Shown in pieces: positions 17,578-25,524 of a stretch of DNA of 34,264 nucleotides. Both the position numbers and the translations under genes were made by a program. The notes below the pieces were generated by a model that was given only the letters and a program-made list of their open reading frames with translations, had not been told where the DNA came from and ran no database searches. The stretch is taken from positions 1 through 34,264 of the forward strand of contig CAYWNA010000135.1 in assembly GCA_964459305.1 (NCBI GenBank). The letters are read 5' to 3'. Origin of the DNA: CAYWNA01 sp964459305 (GTDB taxonomy: Bacteria > Planctomycetota > Planctomycetia > Pirellulales > Pirellulaceae). Positions within the stretch are counted from its first letter, which is position 1; every line of letters starts with the position of its first letter.

Positions 17578-18618
17578 GTGTCCGTTTTGCGCAACAGTCA
17601 CATCCTGATTACTGGCGGCACTGGCTCGTTCGGCAAGAAATGCGCGGAAATCCTGCTGCGCGACATGTCTCCAAGACGCTTGGTGATCTTCAGCAGGGAC
17701 GAGCAGAAGCATGTCGACATGGCCCGCAGTCTCTTTCCCGACGACAAGTACCCACAGATTCGCTATTTCGTTGGCGATGTGCGCGACGGGGCTCGACTGA
17801 AACGCGCTTTGCGGGGTATCGATTTTGTGATCCATGCTGCGGCGATGAAGCATGTTCACGTGGCCGAGTACAATCCCCAGGAGTGCATTCGCACAAACGT
17901 CGGCGGGGCGGAAAACCTAATCAGTGCTTGCATTGACAGCGGCGTGAAGAAGGTTGTTGCGCTGTCGACGGACAAAGCGGCAAGCCCGATCAATTTGTAC
18001 GGTGCCACCAAACTCTGTTCCGACAAACTGTTTATCGCCGGAAACTCACTCTCCGGGACCGACGGTGCCGGATTCTCGGTCGTGCGGTATGGCAACGTGT
18101 TTGGCTCGAAGGGCTCCGTGGTTCCCTTCTTCCTTGGCGAACGATCCAAGGGCGTGCTGCCAATCACCGATCCGCGGATGACACGCTTCATCATCACGTT
18201 GGAGCAGGGCGTTCAGTTTGTCCTGAGGGCCTTCGACCGTATGGTCGGCGGTGAGTTGTACGTTCCAAAGATACCAAGTACTCGGATTACCGACATCGCC
18301 AAAGCGATCGCCCCCGAATGCCGGATCGAAATTGTGGGAATCCGGCCCGGCGAGAAGTTGCACGAGTGCATGATTCCGACGGACGAGGCTCGACAGACCA
18401 TTGAATACGACGACCATTTCGTGATCACACCGATCCGGCCTTCCTGGTCAAGACCGAAGGCTGAGTCGACGAAAGGTTTTCCCTGCCCCGACGGTTTCTG
18501 CTATTCCAGCGATCAAAACACCAGTTGGCTGACGATTGACGAGTTGAAGGACATGATTTCTGAGTCTTGTGATTCGAGTCCATCGGACGGCTCCGGCCTG
18601 ATCAGGCTCGCCGCCTAG
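17578..18618 (+). CDS. pseB: UDP-N-acetylglucosamine 4,6-dehydratase (inverting), PseB
   Basis: First step of pseudaminic acid synthesis: UDP-GlcNAc to UDP-2-acetamido-2,6-dideoxy-beta-L-arabino-hexos-4-ulose, NADP-dependent, cytoplasmic. It is a short-chain dehydrogenase with the nucleotide motif ITGGTGSFG near the N-terminus and the triad Asp132, Lys133 and Tyr141 in LSTDKAASPINLYGATK. These numbers coincide with those known for Helicobacter FlaA1. Other family segments are HAAAMKHV, VVRYGNVFGSKGSVVP and IRPGEKLHE. Its 346 residues are slightly longer than FlaA1 through a C-terminal tail. The GTG start has GGGAG 9 nt upstream. It is the first gene of an eight-gene operon; pseC follows after 9 nt, with its Shine-Dalgarno over the pseB stop. 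Confidence 0.95.
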   Translation: MSVLRNSHILITGGTGSFGKKCAEILLRDMSPRRLVIFSRDEQKHVDMARSLFPDDKYPQIRYFVGDVRDGARLKRALRGIDFVIHAAAMKHVHVAEYNPQECIRTNVGGAENLISACIDSGVKKVVALSTDKAASPINLYGATKLCSDKLFIAGNSLSGTDGAGFSVVRYGNVFGSKGSVVPFFLGERSKGVLPITDPRMTRFIITLEQGVQFVLRAFDRMVGGELYVPKIPSTRITDIAKAIAPECRIEIVGIRPGEKLHECMIPTDEARQTIEYDDHFVITPIRPSWSRPKAESTKGFPCPDGFCYSSDQNTSWLTIDELKDMISESCDSSPSDGSGLIRLAA

Positions 18619-18627
18619 GAGAAAGCC

Positions 18628-19836
18628 ATGGCTCGCAAGGAAGCCGGCAAGACAGGCTCTGACGAATTCTTACCATACGGCCGACAGTGGATTGACGACG
18701 AGGACGTGGCGGCCGTCGTCGAAGTGCTGCAATCTGATTGGCTGACGACTGGGCCGAAGGTCGCCGAATTCGAACAAGCCTTGGCGGATTTCGTGGGGAC
18801 GTCCGAGGCAGTTGCGGTAAGCAGTGGGACGGCGGCATTACACGCTGCGATGTACGCGTTGGGCATTGGACCTGGCCACGAGGTAATCGTCCCGGCCATG
18901 ACGTTCGCGGCTACAGCAAATTGCATCGCATACCAAGGCGGAACGCCTGTTTTCGCCGACGTATTGCCGGAAACGCTGCTGATCGATCCGGCGAGCGTGG
19001 AAGCGAACATCACGCTGCGGACCAAGGCAATTATTGCGGTCGACTACGCCGGTCACCCGTGCGACTACGACACACTACGATCGATTGCCGATAGGCACGG
19101 GCTTGCGCTGGTTGCGGATGCCTGTCATTCACTGGGTGCCGCTTACAAGGGGCGGCCCGTGGGGTCTCTGGCCGACATCAGCGCGTTCAGTTTTCACCCC
19201 GTCAAGCCGATCACGACCGGTGAAGGTGGCGCGATCACAACACAAGACGCAGAGTTGGCTCGCCGCGCGAGGCTGTTCCGCAACCACGGGATCACGACCG
19301 ACTACCGACAGCGAGGTCAGCAGGGCACGTGGTTCTACGAAATGGTCGATCTGGGCTACAACTATCGGTTGTCGGACATTCAGTGCGCACTTGGCTTGAG
19401 TCAATTGAAGAGAATAGACCAGTGGACGGCGCGTCGACAGGCAATTGCTCGGTTCTACGGCGATGCATTTGCCTGGCTGAAGATGGTTTGCCCGTTGCCC
19501 GTGGAATCGGAGAGTGCCCATGCGTATCACCTCTACGTTACCAGGTGGCGTCTGGGCGACTCTGCCATCGACCGCACAGAGGCGTTTCACCAGCTTCGCG
19601 CGGCAGGCATAGGAGTCAATGTGCACTACATTCCCGTCCATCTGCACCCGTTCTATCGGAAAACGCACGGTACGAGACGAGGAATGTGCCCGGTGGCAGA
19701 GGAAGCCTATGACGAAATCCTCTCTTTGCCCATTTTTCCGAGGATGGACGATTCCAGCGTACACAGGGTCGTGAGCGAGGTAATGCGAGTGGCTTGCGAC
19801 CCTCAACAGTCACCCCTTCGACAGGCCGCAGCGTAG
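18628..19836 (+). CDS. pseC: UDP-4-amino-4,6-dideoxy-N-acetyl-beta-L-altrosamine transaminase, PseC
   Basis: A PLP-dependent aminotransferase of the DegT/DnrJ/EryC1/StrS family, 402 residues. It aminates C4 of the PseB product with glutamate as donor; this nitrogen becomes N7 of the final nonulosonate. The opening is typical (LPYGRQWIDDEDVAAVVEVL, then LTTGPKVAEFE). The PLP-phosphate loop is SSGTAALHAAM, the cofactor Asp lies in LVADACHSLGA, and the Schiff-base lysine is Lys193 in FHPVKPITTGEGG. AGGAG spans 18617-18621, 6 nt before ATG. The neighbours PseB, PseG and PseI make the pseudaminic role much more likely than other sugar aminotransferase roles. Confidence 0.95.
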   Translation: MARKEAGKTGSDEFLPYGRQWIDDEDVAAVVEVLQSDWLTTGPKVAEFEQALADFVGTSEAVAVSSGTAALHAAMYALGIGPGHEVIVPAMTFAATANCIAYQGGTPVFADVLPETLLIDPASVEANITLRTKAIIAVDYAGHPCDYDTLRSIADRHGLALVADACHSLGAAYKGRPVGSLADISAFSFHPVKPITTGEGGAITTQDAELARRARLFRNHGITTDYRQRGQQGTWFYEMVDLGYNYRLSDIQCALGLSQLKRIDQWTARRQAIARFYGDAFAWLKMVCPLPVESESAHAYHLYVTRWRLGDSAIDRTEAFHQLRAAGIGVNVHYIPVHLHPFYRKTHGTRRGMCPVAEEAYDEILSLPIFPRMDDSSVHRVVSEVMRVACDPQQSPLRQAAA

Positions 19837-19850
19837 GACGGATCCGTGCC

Positions 19851-20624
19851 ATGAAGACCCTAGCCATCATTCAGGCCCGAATGGGAAGTTCCCGTTTGCC
19901 CGGCAAAATGCTGATGCCGCTGCTCGATCAGCCATTGATTGCCTGGATCGTTGGCCGAGTTCGGCGCGCCGATACGTGCCACGAGACAGTTGTGGCGACC
20001 ACCAACGCGAAGGCAGACGATGCCTTGGTTCGATGGTGTGAGACTCACGACGTCCCGGTCTTCCGTGGCTCTGAGAACGATGTACTAGATCGGTTCTATC
20101 GGTGTGCGAACGCTTTCGGTGCTACACACGTTGTGCGTGTTACTGGCGATTGCCCGTTGCTTGATTGGCGTATCGTAGATGAAATCGTTCGCCCGTGCGT
20201 GGAAGACGAGGCAGTCGACTACTCCACGAACTGCGAGCCGATGACCTACCCGGAAGGCATAAGCGCCGAAGCAATGCCTATGGGCGTGCTAGACCGGATG
20301 CATCGCGAAGCCGTGCTGCCAAGCCATCGCGAGCACGTTACACCTTACGTGCGTTTCGCCCCGGATCGTTTTCGCCACGCTGTGCTGCGAGCCAACCCGG
20401 ACCTATCGCATTTGCGGCTGACCATCGACTACAGGGAAGATCTGCAGATGCTGCACGAACTAACGCGCGAATTGCAGAGGCGGGGGATTCTGGAAACTGC
20501 CGATGTCTGGCGGATCGCCGAAACGCTTGAGCAACGCCCTGATATCCGAACCGCCTTATGTGATCGTCGGCGCGACCTTTGGCGACAAGAGGTGGCCCGT
20601 GAAGAACAACGCAAAATCGCCTGA
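19851..20624 (+). CDS. spsF: SpsF-family CMP-sugar cytidylyltransferase (PseF role)
   Basis: A nucleotidyltransferase of the SpsF type (COG1861), 257 residues. The signature IIQARMGSSRLPGKMLMPLL lies at the N-terminus, followed by VVATTN, FRGSENDVLDRFYRC, VRVTGDCPL and LRLTIDYREDLQML. In this operon it would activate the nonulosonic acid with CTP, the step done by PseF in Campylobacter. Bacillus sps operons likewise pair SpsF with SpsG (PseG-like) and SpsE (PseI-like). The start is ATG 19851, giving the signature at residue 7; the longer frame from 19794 overlaps pseC and is rejected. It lies 14 nt after pseC, and its 3' end overlaps pseG by 26 nt. The exact sugar substrate is an inference. 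Confidence 0.88.
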   Translation: MKTLAIIQARMGSSRLPGKMLMPLLDQPLIAWIVGRVRRADTCHETVVATTNAKADDALVRWCETHDVPVFRGSENDVLDRFYRCANAFGATHVVRVTGDCPLLDWRIVDEIVRPCVEDEAVDYSTNCEPMTYPEGISAEAMPMGVLDRMHREAVLPSHREHVTPYVRFAPDRFRHAVLRANPDLSHLRLTIDYREDLQMLHELTRELQRRGILETADVWRIAETLEQRPDIRTALCDRRRDLWRQEVAREEQRKIA

Positions 20625-21660
20625 TCTGCTCGTTCGCGCCGACGCCAGTTCACGAATCGGGGTGGGCCATGTGATGCGATGTCTGGCTCTTGGACAAGCG
20701 TGGCGCGAGTTGGGCGGCGGTGTTCATTTCGTGTGCGCGGACCTGCCTGAATCTGTGCGAGACAGGCTTCTTGAAGAGGGATTTGCCGTTACAAAAATCC
20801 ATGCCCAAGCGGGCGACGAGCGAGATGTGACCTCGACCAGGGAAATTGCCCGAAGAACTCAGCCGGCCTGGATTGTCCTGGACGGTTATGGGTTCAACTC
20901 GTTTTATCAACAGGCAGTCAGGGCGGACAATTCGAGACTCTTTATGATTGATGATTACGCGCACCTTGATCGCTATACGCCTGATTTGCTGCTCAATCAA
21001 AACCTGTTCGTCGAGGAAACGCTTTACCGTGACAGAGCGTCTCACACGAGATTGCTACTGGGCAGCGGTTTTGCTTTGTTGCGACGCGAATTCACCGGTC
21101 GAGTTGGGCAATCGCCCGAGATTGCACTGGTGGCGAGCAAGATTCTCGTCACGCTTGGCGGCTCCGATCCGGATAACGTCACTCTCCGAGTCATACGTGC
21201 CTTGTCGCTTGTCGATGTTCCGAACCTGGAAGCGGTAGTTGTGGTGGGGGGAGGCAACCCGAACTACGAACGACTGCTGGAGGCCACCACCGACGTTCCC
21301 TACCAACTGCGTCTCGAACGCAATACGCCGCACATGCCGGAGTTGATGGCTTGTGCCGATGTGGCCATATCGGCCGGGGGCAGCACCTGTTGGGAACTGG
21401 CATGCATGGGGTTGCCGCACTTGATGCTGGTGCTGGCGGAGAACCAGCGTCCGATCGCCGAGGCGCTGGCGCGTGAGGACCGCGATCTGAACCTGGGCTG
21501 GTTTCATGAATGCACCGAAGAGCGGATCGCCCAACGCGTGTACGCCTTGATGAACGACCAACGACGACGCACGAAACTCTCCCAGAGCGGACAGAAGTTG
21601 ATCGACGGATTGGGAGCCAGACGAACCGCGGAGACGCTTTGGAGCGTGAGGAGGAATTGA
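20599..21660 (+). CDS. pseG: UDP-2,4-diacetamido-2,4,6-trideoxy-beta-L-altropyranose hydrolase, PseG
   Basis: A GT-B/MurG-like hydrolase that removes UDP from the trideoxy-altropyranose before condensation with PEP. The N-terminus reads LLVRADASSRIGVGHVMRCLALG; His24 lies in the conserved GxGHxxR loop of PseG. Other family features are IVLDGYGF, MIDDYAHL, LLLNQN, ILVTLGGSDPDN and the donor-binding ISAGGSTCWELACMGLP. I place the start at GTG 20599 (AGAGG about 6 nt upstream) because the longer frame from 20503 lies wholly within the cytidylyltransferase gene. The product has about 353 residues. The formyltransferase starts directly after the stop, so translation is probably coupled. If the C4 amine is formylated here, PseG must accept a formamido substrate. 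Confidence 0.92.
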   Translation: MKNNAKSPDLLVRADASSRIGVGHVMRCLALGQAWRELGGGVHFVCADLPESVRDRLLEEGFAVTKIHAQAGDERDVTSTREIARRTQPAWIVLDGYGFNSFYQQAVRADNSRLFMIDDYAHLDRYTPDLLLNQNLFVEETLYRDRASHTRLLLGSGFALLRREFTGRVGQSPEIALVASKILVTLGGSDPDNVTLRVIRALSLVDVPNLEAVVVVGGGNPNYERLLEATTDVPYQLRLERNTPHMPELMACADVAISAGGSTCWELACMGLPHLMLVLAENQRPIAEALAREDRDLNLGWFHECTEERIAQRVYALMNDQRRRTKLSQSGQKLIDGLGARRTAETLWSVRRN

Positions 21661-22422
21661 TTGAGAATCCTCTATCTCGGCAACAATTGGCTGGGCTGGC
21701 AAGTGCTCGCGTGGCTGCGGCAACAGGGCGAGGAGTTGGTGGGTCTGGCTCTGCATCCCAAGTCGAAACGGAAGTTCGGTTCCGAGATTGTCAAGGCGGC
21801 CGGACTCGGCGAAGCCCCCGTTTTCGACGGGTCTCGGCTGCGCGAACCGGAAGTTCTTGATACCGTTCGCCGCTGCCAAGCGGACATCGCGATTTCCGTG
21901 CTGTTCGACTACATCCTCAAGCCGGAATTCCTGGCGTTGTTTCCAAACGGAGTCGTGAATCTGCATCCCTCGTACCTGCCTTTCAATCGCGGACAGTATC
22001 CGAATGTTTGGAGCATTATCGAAGGGACGCCAGCGGGCGTTACGCTACATTACATCGACGAGCAGATCGACACGGGCGATATCATCGCCCAACAAGCCGT
22101 ACCTGTGGAGCCAGCCGATACAGGCCTGACCCTATATCGCAAATTAGAGCGGGCCGGATTGGATCTGTTCCAGAAGACTTGGCCGCTGCTTCGCGCGGGG
22201 CGCATTGACGGCCAAAGTCAAAAGGGAACGGGAACGTATCACACCACGCGGGACGTCGATCACATCGACCGCGTGGACTTGGACAAGACCTACACAGCCC
22301 GCGACTTGATCAACATCCTACGAGCCCGCACCTTCCCACCTTATCGCGGAGCATACTTCGAAAAGGACGGCAAACGCGTCTACCTGCGTCTGGAACTGTT
22401 GGAAAGCGAGGAGGTTGCCTGA
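21661..22422 (+). CDS. Sugar N-formyltransferase (N10-formyltetrahydrofolate-dependent)
   Basis: This 253-residue protein has a formyltransferase core with the full catalytic set: Asn100 and His102 in VVNLHPSYLPFNRGQYPN and the Asp137 of IDTGDI, matching the Asn-His-Asp triad of methionyl-tRNA and ArnA formyltransferases. A short C-terminal segment (ARDLINILRARTFPPYRGAY) is the kind seen in sugar N-formyltransferases, not the RNA-binding domain of the housekeeping enzyme. The TTG start follows the pseG stop directly, with a strong GAGGAGG 7 nt upstream, and the next gene overlaps its stop (ATGA). I infer that it formylates the C4 amine made by PseC, in place of PseH acetylation. The exact acceptor is unproven. 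Confidence 0.87.
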   Translation: MRILYLGNNWLGWQVLAWLRQQGEELVGLALHPKSKRKFGSEIVKAAGLGEAPVFDGSRLREPEVLDTVRRCQADIAISVLFDYILKPEFLALFPNGVVNLHPSYLPFNRGQYPNVWSIIEGTPAGVTLHYIDEQIDTGDIIAQQAVPVEPADTGLTLYRKLERAGLDLFQKTWPLLRAGRIDGQSQKGTGTYHTTRDVDHIDRVDLDKTYTARDLINILRARTFPPYRGAYFEKDGKRVYLRLELLESEEVA

Positions 22423-23120
22423 TGACGTCTCAACCTGCTTACGTTGTGGCCGGATGCAAGCCGTGGAGCCAGCGGATCTTTGACGAAGTAATATCTCACT
22501 ATCCTGGCGACTGGCATTTTGTCAGCTCGCCCGATCAGCTCACGGGCGAACTGGCCGCAACCATCAATCCGCTTTATCTGTTCTTTGTCCACTGGTCGTG
22601 GATCGTGCCCGACGAACTGGTCAGCAATTACGAGTGCGTGTGCTTCCACATGGCAGATGTTCCGTATGGGCGTGGGGGAAGCCCGTTACAGAACCTGATT
22701 TCCCGGGGACATCGTACCACCATACTCACGGCGCTGAGGATGGTGGAAGAACTGGACGCTGGGCCGGTGTACTGCAAAGAGCGACTCTCACTGGAAGGGG
22801 GAGCCGAGGAGATCTACATTCGCGCGACGGAATTGTCGGCACGCATGATCGAACACATTATCGAAACTCAACCAACACCAACGCCCCAACAGGGAGAGGC
22901 CGTCGTATTTCCACGGCGCACAATGAAAGATAGCGAAATCCCGCAGCAAGCATCGCTTTCCGCACTGCACGACTTCGTTCGTATGCTCGACGCCGACGGC
23001 TATCCGCCTGCGTTCCTCGAACACCGGGGATATCGATACGAATTTCGCCGGTCGGCATTGTACGACGGTCGCATCGAGGCCGACGTGACTATCACCCCGT
23101 GCAGGGAGCCCCACCATTGA
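22422..23120 (+). CDS. Second formyltransferase-fold protein with altered active site
   Basis: This 232-residue protein has a formyl_trans_N-like core: FFVHWSWIVPDEL, then CFHMADVPYGRGGSPLQNLI, then ELDAGPVYCKERLSLEGG. His76 and Asp112 occupy the catalytic positions, but the expected Asn two residues before His is Cys74. The loop PYGRGGSPLQNLI differs from that of the upstream enzyme, so the two are distant paralogs, not a recent duplication. ATG 22422 overlaps the previous stop (ATGA), with AGGAGG 8 nt upstream; its own stop overlaps the PIG-L start. It may formylate a second amine, act on a different acyl donor, or modify the nonulosonate after condensation. The fold assignment is firm, the activity open. 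Confidence 0.82.
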   Translation: MTSQPAYVVAGCKPWSQRIFDEVISHYPGDWHFVSSPDQLTGELAATINPLYLFFVHWSWIVPDELVSNYECVCFHMADVPYGRGGSPLQNLISRGHRTTILTALRMVEELDAGPVYCKERLSLEGGAEEIYIRATELSARMIEHIIETQPTPTPQQGEAVVFPRRTMKDSEIPQQASLSALHDFVRMLDADGYPPAFLEHRGYRYEFRRSALYDGRIEADVTITPCREPHH

Positions 23121-23797
23121 GCACGTTGGTCATCGCAGCTCATCCCGACGACGAAGTCCTCGGCTGCGGCGGAACGATGGCCCGTTTGGCCGCCGAGGGC
23201 GAGGACGTTTTCGTCGCCATCCTAGGCGAGGGAATCACGTCGCGCTACGAGCATCGCCAACAGGCCGACCAGGAAAAGATCGAAGCCTTGCACGACCGCA
23301 GCCGCCGCGTAGCCGAACTTTTGGGCGCCAGAGATTTGTTTCTGTTCAACTTGCCCGACAACCGCTTCGACACGCAACCGTTGCTGGACATCATCAAAAT
23401 CACCGAAGGACTGATCGACCGATTGAAGCCCGACACCGTTTACACCCAGCACGGCGGCGATTTGAATATCGACCACGCGGTTACCTATCGCGCCACGCTC
23501 ACTGCGACTCGGCCCATCGCTGAGGCGTGCGTACGCCGTGTGTATTCCTACGAAGTTGCTTCCTCCACCGAATGGGCGTTTGGCCAATTTTCCCCCGTAT
23601 TTCAACCTCAAGTTTTCGTCGACATCGCCGACACCCTGTCGTTAAAGATCCAGGCGATGGAAGCCTACGAAAGCGAAGCCAGGCCCTTTCCTCACCCGCG
23701 CTCTCCAGAATCATTGCGAGCGATCGCCATGCGATGGGGATCTCAGGTCGGTTTGCGCGCCGCCGAGGCGTTCTGCGTTGTGCGGGATATCCAATGA
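23117..23797 (+). CDS. PIG-L/LmbE-family N-acetyl-sugar deacetylase
   Basis: A zinc-dependent deacetylase of the PIG-L (GlcNAc-PI de-N-acetylase, MshB, BshB) superfamily, 226 residues. The metal motif AHPDDE is at residues 8-13 (His9, Asp12). A second metal/catalytic segment HGGDLNIDHAV supplies His112 and His120. Also typical are LGCGGTMARLAAEGEDV and LPDNRFD. I choose TTG 23117, which overlaps the previous stop and has GGGAG 8 nt upstream; the frame could open at GTG 23099. Enzymes of this family remove N-acetyl groups from amino sugars. Within the pse operon the target could be the acetamido nitrogen inherited from UDP-GlcNAc, freeing an amine for the second formyltransferase. It is not part of the standard pse pathway. 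Confidence 0.88.
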   Translation: MSTLVIAAHPDDEVLGCGGTMARLAAEGEDVFVAILGEGITSRYEHRQQADQEKIEALHDRSRRVAELLGARDLFLFNLPDNRFDTQPLLDIIKITEGLIDRLKPDTVYTQHGGDLNIDHAVTYRATLTATRPIAEACVRRVYSYEVASSTEWAFGQFSPVFQPQVFVDIADTLSLKIQAMEAYESEARPFPHPRSPESLRAIAMRWGSQVGLRAAEAFCVVRDIQ

Positions 23798-23831
23798 ACG
23801 ATCCGCTCACCTCAGCAAAGGAGTCGCGACC

Positions 23832-24881
23832 GTGCGACACATAGAAATCGCCGATCGACAAATCGGCCCGGGCAATCCAGTTTATGTAATTGCCGAAATG
23901 TCCGCCAACCACGGACAGGACTTCGATCAGGCAGTTCGCATCGTTCACGCTGCAAAGGAGGCGGGTGCGGACGCGATCAAACTGCAGACCTATACGCCCG
24001 ACACGATGACTATCGATTGCGACAATGAGTACTTTCAAATCGGCAAAGGCACCATCTGGGAAGGACGCGTGCTTCACGAACTATACGGCGAAGCGTACAC
24101 GCCGTGGGAGTGGCAATCGGAGCTGAAGGCTGTAGCGGAAGAGTTGGGCATGCATTGCTTTTCCACTCCCTTTGACCAGACCGCTGTGGATTTCCTGGAG
24201 CAAATGGACGTGCCGGCGATCAAGGTAGCCTCGTTCGAAGTGATCGACCTGCCGCTGTTGCGCCGGATCGCGGCCGCCGGCAAACCGGTGATCATGTCCA
24301 CTGGCATGGCGTCGCTGGCCGAAATCTCCGAAGCAGTACAGACGCTGCGTGACGGAGGCGTTGAAGCCCTGGTGTTGCTCAAGTGTACCAGCGCTTATCC
24401 GGCCCGGCCGGAGGAGATGAACTTGCGCACCATCCCGCATCTAGCCGAAGCGTTTGATGTGCCTGCGGGCTTGTCGGACCATACGCTGGGCATTGCCGTG
24501 CCGGTCGCGTCGATTGCCCTGGGAGCGTGCATCGTCGAAAAGCATTTCACGCTGACACGTAATTTGAAAGGCCCGGACAGCGAATTCTCGCTGGAACCGT
24601 ATGAATTCAGGGAGATGGTCGACGCCATCCGCACAGCGGAAAAGTCGCTCGGTTCGGTCCACTACAACATGACCGCCGCGGAATCCGACAGTCAGGTCTT
24701 TCGCCGCTCGCTGTTCGTGGTGAAGAACGTCAAGCAAGGGGAGTTGTTCACTGAAGAGCAGGTCCGTGTCATCCGACCAGGCCACGGACTAGCACCGAAA
24801 CACCTGCCCGAAATTTTGGGGCGTCGAGCCAGTCAGGACATTCAACGCGGCACACCACTCGCTTGGCGACATGTGGCGTAA
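23832..24881 (+). CDS. pseI: Pseudaminic acid synthase, PseI
   Basis: A NeuB-family synthase that condenses the 2,4-di-N-acyl-6-deoxy-altrose from PseG with phosphoenolpyruvate to give the nine-carbon nonulosonate. The TIM-barrel segments include YVIAEMSANHGQDFDQAV, GADAIKLQTYTPDTMTID, IKVASFEVIDLPLL, IMSTGMASLAEI and KCTSAYPARPEEMNLRTI; the DHTLG and EKHFTL motifs follow. The C-terminal SAF (antifreeze-like) domain starts near RRSLFVVKNVKQGE. I place the start at GTG 23832, with AAAGGAG 8 nt upstream, giving 349 residues like Campylobacter PseI (343); the frame is open from 23778. It is the last gene of the operon, 34 nt after the deacetylase. Pse rather than Neu/Leg specificity rests on PseB, PseC and PseG upstream. 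Confidence 0.94.
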   Translation: MRHIEIADRQIGPGNPVYVIAEMSANHGQDFDQAVRIVHAAKEAGADAIKLQTYTPDTMTIDCDNEYFQIGKGTIWEGRVLHELYGEAYTPWEWQSELKAVAEELGMHCFSTPFDQTAVDFLEQMDVPAIKVASFEVIDLPLLRRIAAAGKPVIMSTGMASLAEISEAVQTLRDGGVEALVLLKCTSAYPARPEEMNLRTIPHLAEAFDVPAGLSDHTLGIAVPVASIALGACIVEKHFTLTRNLKGPDSEFSLEPYEFREMVDAIRTAEKSLGSVHYNMTAAESDSQVFRRSLFVVKNVKQGELFTEEQVRVIRPGHGLAPKHLPEILGRRASQDIQRGTPLAWRHVA

Positions 24882-24933
24882 CGCTCGGCTGGCTAAGTCC
24901 TCTTACCACAGAGATTGCCGAACGGATTACGCA

Positions 24934-25494
24934 TCAGGATGTCTCGCCGTCGAATTCATCTTCCAATAAATCGTATTGGAGCAGATCCAAATAACGTCCG
25001 TTTTTGTAGGCCGCCTGTCGTTGGCGGCCTACCTCGGTCATGCTCAGTTTGCGAGCGAGCTTCTGCATCCCAATGTTGTTTTCGAACGTGCCGCAGTAAA
25101 TGCGGTGCAGGTTAAGGTTGTTGAACCCGTGCTCGATCAGCAGCCTTGCCGCTTGCTCCCCATAGCCTTTCCCCCAGTTCGCCTTGTGACCCAGTAGAAT
25201 CGCTAGTTCGGCCGATTGATAAATTGGATGGATATTCTGCAGCGAAATGTTCCCAATGTGACGGTTGTCTTCCAGAGTGACGATCGCAAGCACCAAGGAC
25301 CGCCGGGAGCCGGAAACGCTGGTGACATACTCCAGTGTGGCCGCACGTGTGTTGGGAAAAGTGTGATGCGAGTTGCCCCGGCACACCTCTTCGTCGTTCA
25401 GCCAGTCCGGGTAGTCCGATTCCGCGTCACTTTCGCAAAGCGGACGCAGGTAAATGTCCGGGCCGACCAAGAATGCTTGCGGCGGTTTTGTCAT
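24934..25494 (-). CDS. GNAT-family N-acetyltransferase (RimJ/RimL type; possible PseH-like role)
   Basis: This 186-residue GNAT protein opens with YLRPLCESDAESDYPDWLND, a pattern shared with RimJ/L-type and PseH-like sugar acetyltransferases. The CoA-binding motif A region reads AELAILLGHKANWGKGYGEQAARLL, with N-L-H-R-I-Y in motif B. It transfers acetyl from acetyl-CoA to an amine. ATG 25494 has AAAGGA 7 nt upstream. It is the last gene of the minus-strand operon and converges on pseI with a 52 nt gap. It could acetylate the amine installed by the upstream DegT aminotransferase, or supply the PseH activity missing from the pse operon. Its place in the opposite operon favours the first. A perfect hairpin lies within the coding sequence. 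Confidence 0.85.
   Translation of the reverse strand: MTKPPQAFLVGPDIYLRPLCESDAESDYPDWLNDEEVCRGNSHHTFPNTRAATLEYVTSVSGSRRSLVLAIVTLEDNRHIGNISLQNIHPIYQSAELAILLGHKANWGKGYGEQAARLLIEHGFNNLNLHRIYCGTFENNIGMQKLARKLSMTEVGRQRQAAYKNGRYLDLLQYDLLEDEFDGETS
25006..25032. repeat. Perfect 10-bp hairpin inside the GNAT gene
   Basis: GTAGGCCGCC (25006-25015) and GGCGGCCTAC (25023-25032) flank a 7 nt loop. It lies near the 3' end of the acetyltransferase coding sequence. On the + strand five T residues precede it instead of following it, so it is not a canonical terminator for pseI; on the minus strand A residues follow. Confidence 0.6.
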
Positions 25495-25524
25495 GGCAAT
25501 TCCTTTGGCGATCGCGACTGGTCA

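Noticed and set aside
21661..22422. Housekeeping methionyl-tRNA formyltransferase (fmt)
   Set aside because: It lacks the C-terminal tRNA-binding domain, carries a sugar-formyltransferase-like tail and is embedded in the pse operon.
25006..25032. Intrinsic terminator for pseI
   Set aside because: The hairpin is perfect, but the T-run precedes it on the + strand and it lies inside the GNAT coding sequence about 125 nt past pseI.
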